NCBI RefSeq assembly: GCF_013349955.1
Contig: NZ_JABVXC010000011.1
Coordinates: forward strand, 62,001-126,000
Origin: Onishia taeanensis
GTDB lineage: Bacteria > Pseudomonadota > Gammaproteobacteria > Pseudomonadales > Halomonadaceae
DNA length: 64,000 nucleotides
Direction of reading: 5' to 3'
Shown here: one piece after another, positions 57,315 to 64,000 of the stretch
How positions within the stretch are numbered: position 1 is the stretch's first letter
Layout: every line of letters begins with the position of its first letter
Program-made: the position numbers and the translations under genes
The notes under the pieces: model-generated
Databases searched by the model: none
Seen by the model: the letters and a program-made list of their open reading frames with translations, nothing else
What the model was told of the DNA's origin: nothing

Positions 57315-58471
57315 GGCGTTGCCTCCTTGAGTTGGGTCTCGCTATCTGCCTTGCGACGACGGCTCATCAGCCCGGCGATGCCCTTGGGCAGCAGCACCGT
57401 GACCACCACGAAGAGCCCACCGAGGGCGAACAGCCAGGCATCCGGCATCACACCGGTGAAGACCGTCTTGGCATAGTTGACCAGAATGGCGCCGATCACC
57501 GCGCCATAGAGGGTGCCGCGCCCGCCCAGGGCTACCCACACCACGACTTCGATCGAAAACAGCGGCGAGAACTCGCTGGGATTGATGATCCCCACCTGGG
57601 GCACATAGAGGGAGCCGGCGACACCCGCGAGCATGGCCGAGACCACGAACACGCACAGTTGCACCCGCTCGACCCGATAGCCCAGGAAGCGTACCCGCGC
57701 CTCGGCATCGCGAGAGGCCACGCAGACCCGACCAAGCTTGCTGCCTACAATGCCGCGACACACCACATAACCCAGCGCCAGCGCCACCCCGGAGGCCAAG
57801 AAGAGTCCTAACCGGGTGGCATCGCTTCGCAGATCGAAGCCCAGCAGTTCACGGAAGTCGGTCAGACCGTTGTTGCCGCCAAAGCCCATCTCGTTGCGGA
57901 AGAAGGCCAGCATCAGGGCGAAGGTCAGCGCCTGGGTGATGATCGACAGATATACGCCGGTCACTCGGGATCGGAAGGCCAGGAAGCCGAACAGCAGCGC
58001 CAGCAGGCCCGGCGCCAGCATCACCATCAGGAAGGCGAACCAGGCCATGTCGAAGCCGTGCCAGAACCACGGCAGGCTGTCCCAGTTGAGAAAGACCATG
58101 AAGTCCGGCAGCACCGGATCGCCATAGACACCGCGATCGCCGATCTGGCGCATCAGGTACATGCCCATGGCATAGCCACCGAGAGCGAAAAAGGCCCCAT
58201 GTCCCAGGCTCAAAATGCCCAGATAGCCCCAGACCAGGTCCACCGCTACCGCCAGCAGCGCATAGCACAGGTACTTGCCGAGCAATGTCACGGTATAGCT
58301 CGAAACGTGCAGCGGATGCCCGGCAGGCAAGGCCAGGTGCAGCACCGTGACCACCGCCAGCGCCAGGGCAAGCACAGTGAGAAATATGCGCGTCGAGCGT
58401 TCGCTAAAGGGTCGCGTCAGCCACAAGTTGGAGAGCGGCGAGCTTGAAGACGGCGTATTTGAAAGAGACAT
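57311..58471 (-). CDS. urtC: Urea ABC transporter permease UrtC
   Basis: A 386-residue LivM-type permease with about ten membrane helices. LVWGYLGILSLGHGAFFALG is the family signature. FNEMGFGGNNG-like FRNEMGFGGNNGLTDF and VEVVVWVALGGRGTLYGAVI are further LivM/UrtC blocks. It forms the channel with UrtB. It starts 4 bp after the urtB stop. Confidence 0.95.
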
Positions 58472-58475
58472 CGAA

Positions 58476-60086
58476 TCAGCCCTCCGCCGCCCGGCCCTTC
58501 TGCGGAAAGAGTCCGCGAGGCCGTTTCTGAATGAACAGGATGATGAACACCAGCACGATGATCTTGGCCAGCACAGCGCCGGCCCATGGCTCCAGCACCT
58601 GGTTGATCACCCCAAGCGACATGCCGGCCACCAGGGTGCCCCACAGGTTGCCGACGCCGCCGAACACCACCACCATGAACGAATCGATGATGTAGCTCTG
58701 GCCGAGGTTGGGGCCGACGTTGGTCAGCTGAGCCAGCGCCACGCCGGCAAGCCCGGCCACCCCGGCACCGAGGCCGAAGGTGAGCATATCGACGCGGGTC
58801 GCGCGAATGCCCATGGACCGCGCCATGGCGCGATTCTGAGTGACCGCGCGCACCTCGAGCCCGAGCCTGGTGCGGCGCATGACCAGCATCAGCCCCGCGA
58901 ACACCAGCAGCGCGAAGCCGAGTACATAGAGGCGGTTGAGGGTCAGCGACAGTGCATCGTTGATCACCAGCGAGCCGCTCATCCACTCAGGGGTAATCAC
59001 CGTGCGGTTGAGGGGCGACACCAGGGTGCGCACCAGCTGCTGGAGGATCAGGCTGACGCCGAAGGTAGCAAGCAGGGTCTCCAGCGGACGCCCCTTGAGG
59101 AACTGGATCACGCAGCGCTCGATGGCGACTCCCGCCAAGCCTGCGACCAGGAAACCGGCCGGGATCGACAGGATCACCGCCAGGCCCGGCTGACCCGGCA
59201 GCAGCTGCTGCATTCCCCAGGAGGTATAGGCGCCGAGCATGATCAACTCGCCGTGGGCCATGTTGATCACGCCCATCACGCCAAAGGTAATGGCCAGGCC
59301 AATCGCCGCCAGCACCAGCACCGAGCCGAGGCTCAGGCCGAAGTACAGCGTCTCAAAGCCACGATTGATCTTGAGGGTCTGCTCGATGCCGTCCAGTGCC
59401 TTCTTGGCCTGGGCGGCAAGGGCGGGATCGTCACTGGCAGCGGCTCCGTTGAGGGCGGCTCGCGCCTCGGGATGCAGGCTGCCGCTCAGGGCCTCGATAG
59501 CCTGGGCGTCGCCCTGCTCGAGCCGATAAATGGCCAGCGCCTCGGTCAGCCGCTCCTGCACTGCCTCACTAGGCTCCTGGTCCCGCACCGCCTCGAGCGG
59601 CGCCACCATGCCCGCATCGACCTGACCGAGCAGGTCGTTGGCCGCCTGCAGGCGAGCGTCAGGGTTATCGACATAGAGATCGAGCACCGCCAGGGTGCTG
59701 CGCAGCTGGCCACGTAGGGCGTTATTGATGCCGATACGGTCCAGCTCGCGTCGGGACATCTCGCCGAGCGGCTCACCGCTCAAGGCATCTTCCACCGGCC
59801 AGTTCCGGCCGCGATTGGCCAACACCACCACGAACTGACCGGTCTGTTTGTTCTGTTGCAGCTTGCCGTCGTTGAGGGCTTCAAGCCAGGCACGGCTGCG
59901 GGAATCACCGCTGGCAACGATAGCGTCAATGGCATCGCTCTTGGCGGCATAGGAGGCACTGGCAAGTGCTTCGAGCAACGGCTTGCCGGGGTCATCCTGC
60001 TGCGCCTGTGCGCTACCTAGCAGTGCAAGCATCAGTGCACACAGCAGCAGCCACAGCGTGAGGCATCGGGTGATCCTCATGGGCAT
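58476..60086 (-). CDS. urtB: Urea ABC transporter permease UrtB with periplasmic N-terminal domain
   Basis: A 536-residue protein. A signal peptide ends near LGSAQAQQ. A helical periplasmic domain of about 200 residues follows, typical of UrtB and absent from LivH. The permease has about eight helices with FGVMGVINMAHGELIMLGAY, RTLVSPLNRTVITPEWMSGS and VTQNRAMARSMGIRA. The extra domain may contact UrtA. It lies 127 bp downstream of urtA, a gap in which nothing specific was seen. Confidence 0.95.
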   Translation of the reverse strand: MPMRITRCLTLWLLLCALMLALLGSAQAQQDDPGKPLLEALASASYAAKSDAIDAIVASGDSRSRAWLEALNDGKLQQNKQTGQFVVVLANRGRNWPVEDALSGEPLGEMSRRELDRIGINNALRGQLRSTLAVLDLYVDNPDARLQAANDLLGQVDAGMVAPLEAVRDQEPSEAVQERLTEALAIYRLEQGDAQAIEALSGSLHPEARAALNGAAASDDPALAAQAKKALDGIEQTLKINRGFETLYFGLSLGSVLVLAAIGLAITFGVMGVINMAHGELIMLGAYTSWGMQQLLPGQPGLAVILSIPAGFLVAGLAGVAIERCVIQFLKGRPLETLLATFGVSLILQQLVRTLVSPLNRTVITPEWMSGSLVINDALSLTLNRLYVLGFALLVFAGLMLVMRRTRLGLEVRAVTQNRAMARSMGIRATRVDMLTFGLGAGVAGLAGVALAQLTNVGPNLGQSYIIDSFMVVVFGGVGNLWGTLVAGMSLGVINQVLEPWAGAVLAKIIVLVFIILFIQKRPRGLFPQKGRAAEG

Positions 60087-60213
60087 GTCCTTTGGAATCG
60101 CAATGAAAAACGCGACGGAAAGTCGCTATATGAAGCCGCGATGCAACCTCTCTGGAAACGTGCGCGGCAGGCCAGGTCCGACATCAAGCCGTCGAACCTG
60201 GTCTGTTCGAGGC

Positions 60214-61512
60214 TTATTGCGCCTCGACGCCGCCGCCGCAGCTAGCCTCGACCACGTTGTAGTTGCCACACTCCATGGGCTTGCGCCAGTCGCTGATCAG
60301 ATCGCGGGAGCCTTCCAGATAGTCCGACCAGGCATCGCCTGCCACCGTCGACGGCGTTTCCCAAACTACCGAGAACTGGCCGTTATCCTGAATCTCGCCG
60401 ATCAGGACCGGCTTGGTGATGTGGTGATTGGGCATCATCGCCGCGTAACCGCCGGTCAGGTTGGGCACGGTCACGCCGATGATGGCGTCCTTGACCGCAT
60501 CCACGTCTGGGGTACCCGCCTTGCGCACGGCCTCGAGCCACATGTTGAAGCCGATGTAATGCGCTTCCATGGGATCATTGGTGACGGACATCTCATCACC
60601 GGTATAGTCGATCCAAGCATCGATGAAGTCGTAGTTGGCATCGTTATCGACGCTCATGAAGTAGTTCCAGGCGGCCAGATGGCCCACCAGCGGCGCGGTA
60701 TCAATGCCCGACAGCTCCTGCTCACCCACCGAGAAGGCCACTACCGGAATATCGGCGGCATCGATGCCTTGGTTGCCGAGCTCACGATAGAACGGCACGT
60801 TGGCGTCGCCATTGATGGTCGAGACCACCGCCGTCTTCTTGCCTTCGCTGCCGAAACGCTTGATATCGGAGACGATGTTCTGCCAGTCCGAATGCCCGAA
60901 CGGCGTGTAGTTGATCATGATGTCCTCGTCGGCGACGCCATGGCCCTTCAGATAGGCCTCGAGGATCTTGTTAGTCGTCCGCGGATAGACATAGTCGGTG
61001 CCGGCCAGCACCCAGCGCTCCACGCCGACGTTGTTCATCAGGTAATTCACCGCAGGAATGGCCTGCTGATTGGGCGCTGCACCGGTATAGAAGACGTTCT
61101 CGGAAGACTCTTCGCCCTCGTACTGCACCGGATAGAACAGTAGGCCATTGAGCTCTTCGACCACCGGCAGCACCGACTTGCGAGACACTGAGGTCCAGTT
61201 ACCGAAGATCACATCGACCTTTTCCTGCGCCAGCAGCTCACGGGCTTTCTCGGCGAACAGCGGCCAGTTGGAAGCCGGGTCCACCACCACCGGCTCAAGC
61301 TGACGTCCCAGCAGGCCGCCCGCCGCGTTCTGCTGCTCGATCAACATCAGCATGGTGTCCTTGAGAGTGGACTCGCTGATCGCCATGGTGCCGGAGAGTG
61401 AGTGCAGGATGCCGACCTTGATCGGGTCTTCCTGTGCCTGTGCCGGCAGGGTCACGCCCGCAGAGAGCAGGGCCGCAGCCAGCCAACGATAGAAAGGGGT
61501 CGAAGTGTTCAC
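60214..61512 (-). CDS. urtA: Urea ABC transporter substrate-binding protein UrtA
   Basis: A 432-residue periplasmic binding protein. The signal peptide ends at LPAQAQ. KVGILHSLSGTMAISESTLK, VIFGNWTSVSRKSVLPVVEE and LLFYPVQYEGEESSENVFYT are UrtA hallmarks. Start is a GTG at 61512 with aaggag 6 bases upstream. It heads the twelve-gene urt-ure run and lies downstream of a sigma-54 motif and a repeat-filled leader. Confidence 0.96.
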   Translation of the reverse strand: MNTSTPFYRWLAAALLSAGVTLPAQAQEDPIKVGILHSLSGTMAISESTLKDTMLMLIEQQNAAGGLLGRQLEPVVVDPASNWPLFAEKARELLAQEKVDVIFGNWTSVSRKSVLPVVEELNGLLFYPVQYEGEESSENVFYTGAAPNQQAIPAVNYLMNNVGVERWVLAGTDYVYPRTTNKILEAYLKGHGVADEDIMINYTPFGHSDWQNIVSDIKRFGSEGKKTAVVSTINGDANVPFYRELGNQGIDAADIPVVAFSVGEQELSGIDTAPLVGHLAAWNYFMSVDNDANYDFIDAWIDYTGDEMSVTNDPMEAHYIGFNMWLEAVRKAGTPDVDAVKDAIIGVTVPNLTGGYAAMMPNHHITKPVLIGEIQDNGQFSVVWETPSTVAGDAWSDYLEGSRDLISDWRKPMECGNYNVVEASCGGGVEAQ

Positions 61513-61535
61513 ATGGATCTCCTTGCTTATGTCTT

Positions 61536-61620
61536 GTTATTGAAGGCTGTTCTTGAACGTTGTTGTTTAAGGTTGTTCTTGAGAGCCGTTATTGAGAGCC
61601 GTTATTGAAAGTCGTTATTC
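61536..61620. repeat. Imperfect 13-bp tandem repeats in the urtA leader
   Basis: Six and a half head-to-tail copies of a 13-bp unit, consensus gttattgagagcc, lie 23 bp before the urtA start. The three copies nearest 61620 are most alike; those nearest urtA have drifted. If transcription starts at the predicted sigma-54 promoter, the whole array is within the 5' leader. Confidence 0.85.
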
Positions 61621-61670
61621 GGCAATATCCAGCGACGCTGCCGGTCGTTCAGCGGCCGGCCCAAACACAT

Positions 61671-61687
61671 CGCAAGGGCCGTGCCAA
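61671..61687 (-). promoter_or_regulatory. Sigma-54 promoter for urtA
   Basis: On the minus strand the sequence is ttggcacggcccttgcg. It matches TGGCACG-N4-TTGCW, with GG and GC separated by ten bases as sigma-54 requires. The predicted start is near 61660, leaving a leader of about 150 nt. Confidence 0.85.
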
Positions 61688-61825
61688 CACATCAGCAAGC
61701 CCCGATAATCATTGGGAATCATTGTGTTATAGAGAACTCAACGACCTCTCTGCCTCCTTGATCGCCGCCCTCACCTGCGCCAGCGCCCATTACTTGCCCT
61801 CTTTTGGTCATTTCGATATCGGTAA

Positions 61826-61842
61826 TGCGCCTTATTGGTGCA
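61826..61842. promoter_or_regulatory. NtrC-like binding site upstream of urtA
   Basis: tgcgccttattggtgca differs at one position from the palindrome TGCACC-N5-GGTGCA. It lies about 170 bp upstream of the predicted sigma-54 start, a workable distance for an enhancer. Confidence 0.7.
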
Positions 61843-61923
61843 GCTGTATACATCAAAGCAGACAAAGAGTTATACAAAGCGCTACAGGCAGCGGCAGCGT
61901 GCATCAATATGATCAACCCAGCA

Positions 61924-61958
61924 TAAAAAAGGGCACCGGCCAGTTGGCCGATGCCCCA
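61924..61958 (-). terminator. Terminator after tctA
   Basis: Imperfect arms gggcaccggcca and tggccgatgcccc enclose a 2-nt loop, with a run of six A on the left that reads as T on the minus strand. It isolates tctA from the urt promoter region. Confidence 0.85.
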
Positions 61959-62061
61959 AAAAGGTGATGCAGTTGCTCGATACGATGTAGGACTAAAATG
62001 TACGAATAAAATGTACGGGTGAAATGTACGGGTGAAATGTCTCGGGTGAAAACTACCGATG

Positions 62062-63576
62062 TCAGTCCGACTGCGCCCCACCGGCCTGCATGCGCCGGCG
62101 CAGCAGCGGGCCGACGATATAGGGCAGAATCAGCCCCAAACCAGCAACGACCCACAGGCCGATGGCCAGACCGCTATCCCACAACACCATCCAGTCGCCA
62201 TCGGAGATTTCCATGGCATGGCGCAGGTTCTTCTCCATCTCCGGCCCCAGCAGCAGGCCCAGGATGATCGGCACCAGCGGAATCTCCAGCTTGCGCAGCA
62301 CATAGCCGAAGACCCCGAAGGCCACCATGAAGTAGAGATCGAAGGTAGTGTTGCTGATGGAGTAGATGCCGACGAAGGCCACCATGGTCACGATCGGCAG
62401 CAGATACATCGGGGGAACCGAGAGCAGCTTGACGAAGATGCCGACCAGCGGAATGTTGAGCAGCAACAGTAGGAAGTTGCCGATCAGCAGCGCCGCGATT
62501 ACACCCCAGACGATATCCGCGTTCTGGGTGAACATCAGCGGACCCGGGGTGATGTTGAGCGAGATCAGCAAGGCCAACAGCACCGCAGTGGTGCCACTGC
62601 CCGGCACGCCCAGGGTCAGCATTGGCACCAGCGCACCGCTGGAAGCGCCGTTGTTGCCGGCCTCGGGGCCTGCCACACCGCGCGGATCGCCCTCGCCGAA
62701 GTAGCCCTTCTTGCCTACCACCTTCTTCTCGAGGGTGTAGCCGATGAAACTGCCGAGCGACGCACCGGCGCCGGGAAGCACCCCTGCGATAAAGCCGAGG
62801 ATGCCACCGCGAATGCTCGAGGGCATGATGCCACGGATATCGGCCCAGGAGAGCGACAGCTTGTTGACGGTCATCTTCTCCTTGCCGCCGCCGGCCTTCT
62901 CCTCGATGAAGAACATCAGCTCGGAGATCGCGAACAGACCGACGATGGCAATGATGAAGTCGACACCCTCGTAAAGCTCCAACACGCTAAAGGTGTAGCG
63001 CTGGGTCCCGGTCGAATCGATGCCCACGGTGGCGATCATCAGGCCGATACAGGCCGCGACCACGGTCTTCATGGGGTTCTTGCCGGTGATACCACCCAGG
63101 GTAGCGAAGGCCAGCAGGAAGAGTGCGAAATACTCCGCCGGCCCGAAGGTCAGGGCGAAATCGGCCAGCAGCGGCGCCAGCAGTATCAGGCCCACGGTGG
63201 CGACCAGGCCGCCCACGAAGGACGCCACGGCAGAGATCGCCAATGCCTCGGCGGCCTTGCCCTTCTGGGCCATCGGGTAGCCATCCAGGCAGGTCATCAT
63301 CGCCGGCTCATCGCCGGGAATGTTCAAAAGGATCGACGAAATACGCCCGCCGTACATGGCCCCGGCATAGACCGAGGTCAGCATGATCATGGCGGTTTCA
63401 GGCGCCAGTCCCAGGGTAAAGGCCAGCGGAATCAGGATCGCCACGCCATTGGCGGGACCAAGCCCCGGCAGTGCCCCGATCAGGGTCCCCAGGAAGGCCC
63501 CCATCAGTGCGAACATCAGGTTATGCGGTTGCAGCGCGACGCCGAAACCGTCCATCAGGAAGCCCAACGTTTCCAT
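62062..63576 (-). CDS. tctA: Tripartite tricarboxylate transporter large permease TctA
   Basis: A 504-residue permease with about eleven helices. GTLIGALPGLGPANGVAILI is the TctA signature near the N-terminus, and GGRISSILLNIPGDEPAMMT the second conserved block. LGVPGSGTTAVLLALLISL is the matching half in the C-terminal repeat. It works with TctB and a periplasmic TctC to import carboxylates by sodium or proton symport. The ATG at 63576 overlaps the tctB stop (TAATG). The frame upstream lies in tctB and is rejected. TctC would be upstream, outside the window. Confidence 0.94.
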   Translation of the reverse strand: METLGFLMDGFGVALQPHNLMFALMGAFLGTLIGALPGLGPANGVAILIPLAFTLGLAPETAMIMLTSVYAGAMYGGRISSILLNIPGDEPAMMTCLDGYPMAQKGKAAEALAISAVASFVGGLVATVGLILLAPLLADFALTFGPAEYFALFLLAFATLGGITGKNPMKTVVAACIGLMIATVGIDSTGTQRYTFSVLELYEGVDFIIAIVGLFAISELMFFIEEKAGGGKEKMTVNKLSLSWADIRGIMPSSIRGGILGFIAGVLPGAGASLGSFIGYTLEKKVVGKKGYFGEGDPRGVAGPEAGNNGASSGALVPMLTLGVPGSGTTAVLLALLISLNITPGPLMFTQNADIVWGVIAALLIGNFLLLLLNIPLVGIFVKLLSVPPMYLLPIVTMVAFVGIYSISNTTFDLYFMVAFGVFGYVLRKLEIPLVPIILGLLLGPEMEKNLRHAMEISDGDWMVLWDSGLAIGLWVVAGLGLILPYIVGPLLRRRMQAGGAQSD

Positions 63577-64000
63577 TAGGTTGCCTCCAGGAATTCGAGC
63601 AGGCCCAGCGGCAACGCCAGGTCGAGTGCGAAGTTGAAGAGCAGGAAGACCACCACGCCGGCAATGCCACCGGTCAGGTAGGCCTTGCCCGGGGATGCTC
63701 CCATGCGCCAGCACAGGGTGCCGACCGCCAGCAGTGTGCTGGGAATGAAGCCCAGCGGCTGCAGCAACATGGCGTAGAGCACCAACACCACCACCGCGAT
63801 CACAAGTTCAACGCCGGTGCGGCTCCAGGGCCAGGCATTGTCCGGATCGGGACGCACGATCATGTACAGGCTCGAAAGCGTCAGCACCACGGCGAGCAGT
63901 AGGGGAAAGGTCTCGGGGCCAACGGCTTCGGCCCCGCCTCCGAAGGGTTCCGGGAACTGAGTAGCGCCCCAGCCGTACGCGACGGCCAGGACGATCATCA
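63576..64000 (-). CDS. tctB: Tripartite tricarboxylate transporter small permease TctB, C-terminal part
   Basis: The right edge of the window cuts the gene; about 141 codons remain. Four hydrophobic helices are visible. GAEAVGPETFPLLLAVVLTL is the TctB signature with the conserved GPxxFP. The closing FNFALDLALPLGLL is also typical. The true start is likely a few codons beyond the edge, because helix 1 is only partly present. One-base overlap with tctA. Confidence 0.9.
   Translation of the reverse strand, partial: MIVLAVAYGWGATQFPEPFGGGAEAVGPETFPLLLAVVLTLSSLYMIVRPDPDNAWPWSRTGVELVIAVVVLVLYAMLLQPLGFIPSTLLAVGTLCWRMGASPGKAYLTGGIAGVVVFLLFNFALDLALPLGLLEFLEAT

Noticed and set aside
58347..59717. Plus-strand open frame of 456 codons opposite urtB and urtC
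   Set aside because: Composition is Gln/His/Arg-rich with no domain, as expected of an antisense frame; urtB and urtC are unambiguous.

Overview
The window comes from a GC-rich gammaproteobacterial chromosome, most likely Halomonas or a close relative in the Halomonadaceae. That placement is inferred from gene order (dacA-rlpA-mltB-rodA-mrdA-rlmH-rsfS-nadD-proA, accBC-prmA-dusB-fis-purH, a complete bio operon, a joined urt-ure locus), from a PPi-type phosphofructokinase, and from acidic low-complexity protein tails of the kind halophiles carry. No rRNA or marker search was possible.

Layout. 1-8250 (minus strand): cell-wall elongation genes (dacA fragment, rlpA, mltB, rodA, mrdA), then rlmH, rsfS, nadD and proA. 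8331-11534 (plus): two membrane proteins with worn GGDEF-like domains and a DedA-PAP2 fusion. 11613-14291 (minus): LysE exporter, ubiX, mpl. 14461-18271: PPi-type phosphofructokinase, a membrane-anchored phosphatase-kinase fusion that seems to have lost both active sites, and inorganic pyrophosphatase. 18528-28366: DUF2333 protein, dsbD, accBC, prmA, dusB-fis, purH. 28531-33579: gabD, folX-folE, srkA and two uncharacterised proteins. 33673-39148: comF diverging from bioB-F-H-C-D. 39145-41960: tRNA-Leu(UAG) with its own promoter, then a short A+T-rich island with two wrecked tyrosine-integrase genes and a two-gene cassette of unknown function. 41960-43722: LexA-boxed umuDC. 43856-49234 (minus): a light-responsive c-di-GMP operon (GGDEF-EAL protein, heme oxygenase, bacteriophytochrome-GGDEF). 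49490-61512 (minus): urtABCDE-ureDABCEFG plus a HupE/UreJ nickel permease. 62062-64000 (minus): tctA and part of tctB.

How it works together. The urea locus reads as one nitrogen-scavenging unit: an ABC importer, urease, its nickel chaperones and a nickel permease lie head to tail, mostly with overlapping or near-touching ends. A sigma-54 promoter motif and an NtrC-like palindrome upstream of urtA suggest control by nitrogen status. In the phytochrome operon the heme oxygenase makes biliverdin, the phytochrome binds it, and the two output proteins make and probably break c-di-GMP.

The most notable points are the double pseudoenzyme between the two PPi enzymes, the internally deleted integrase and adjacent unknown two-gene cassette at tRNA-Leu, the sigma-54/NtrC signals before urtA, and a recurring set of 7-, 8- and 13-bp tandem repeats in intergenic sequence. 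All function calls rest on reading motifs by eye; no database search was run.
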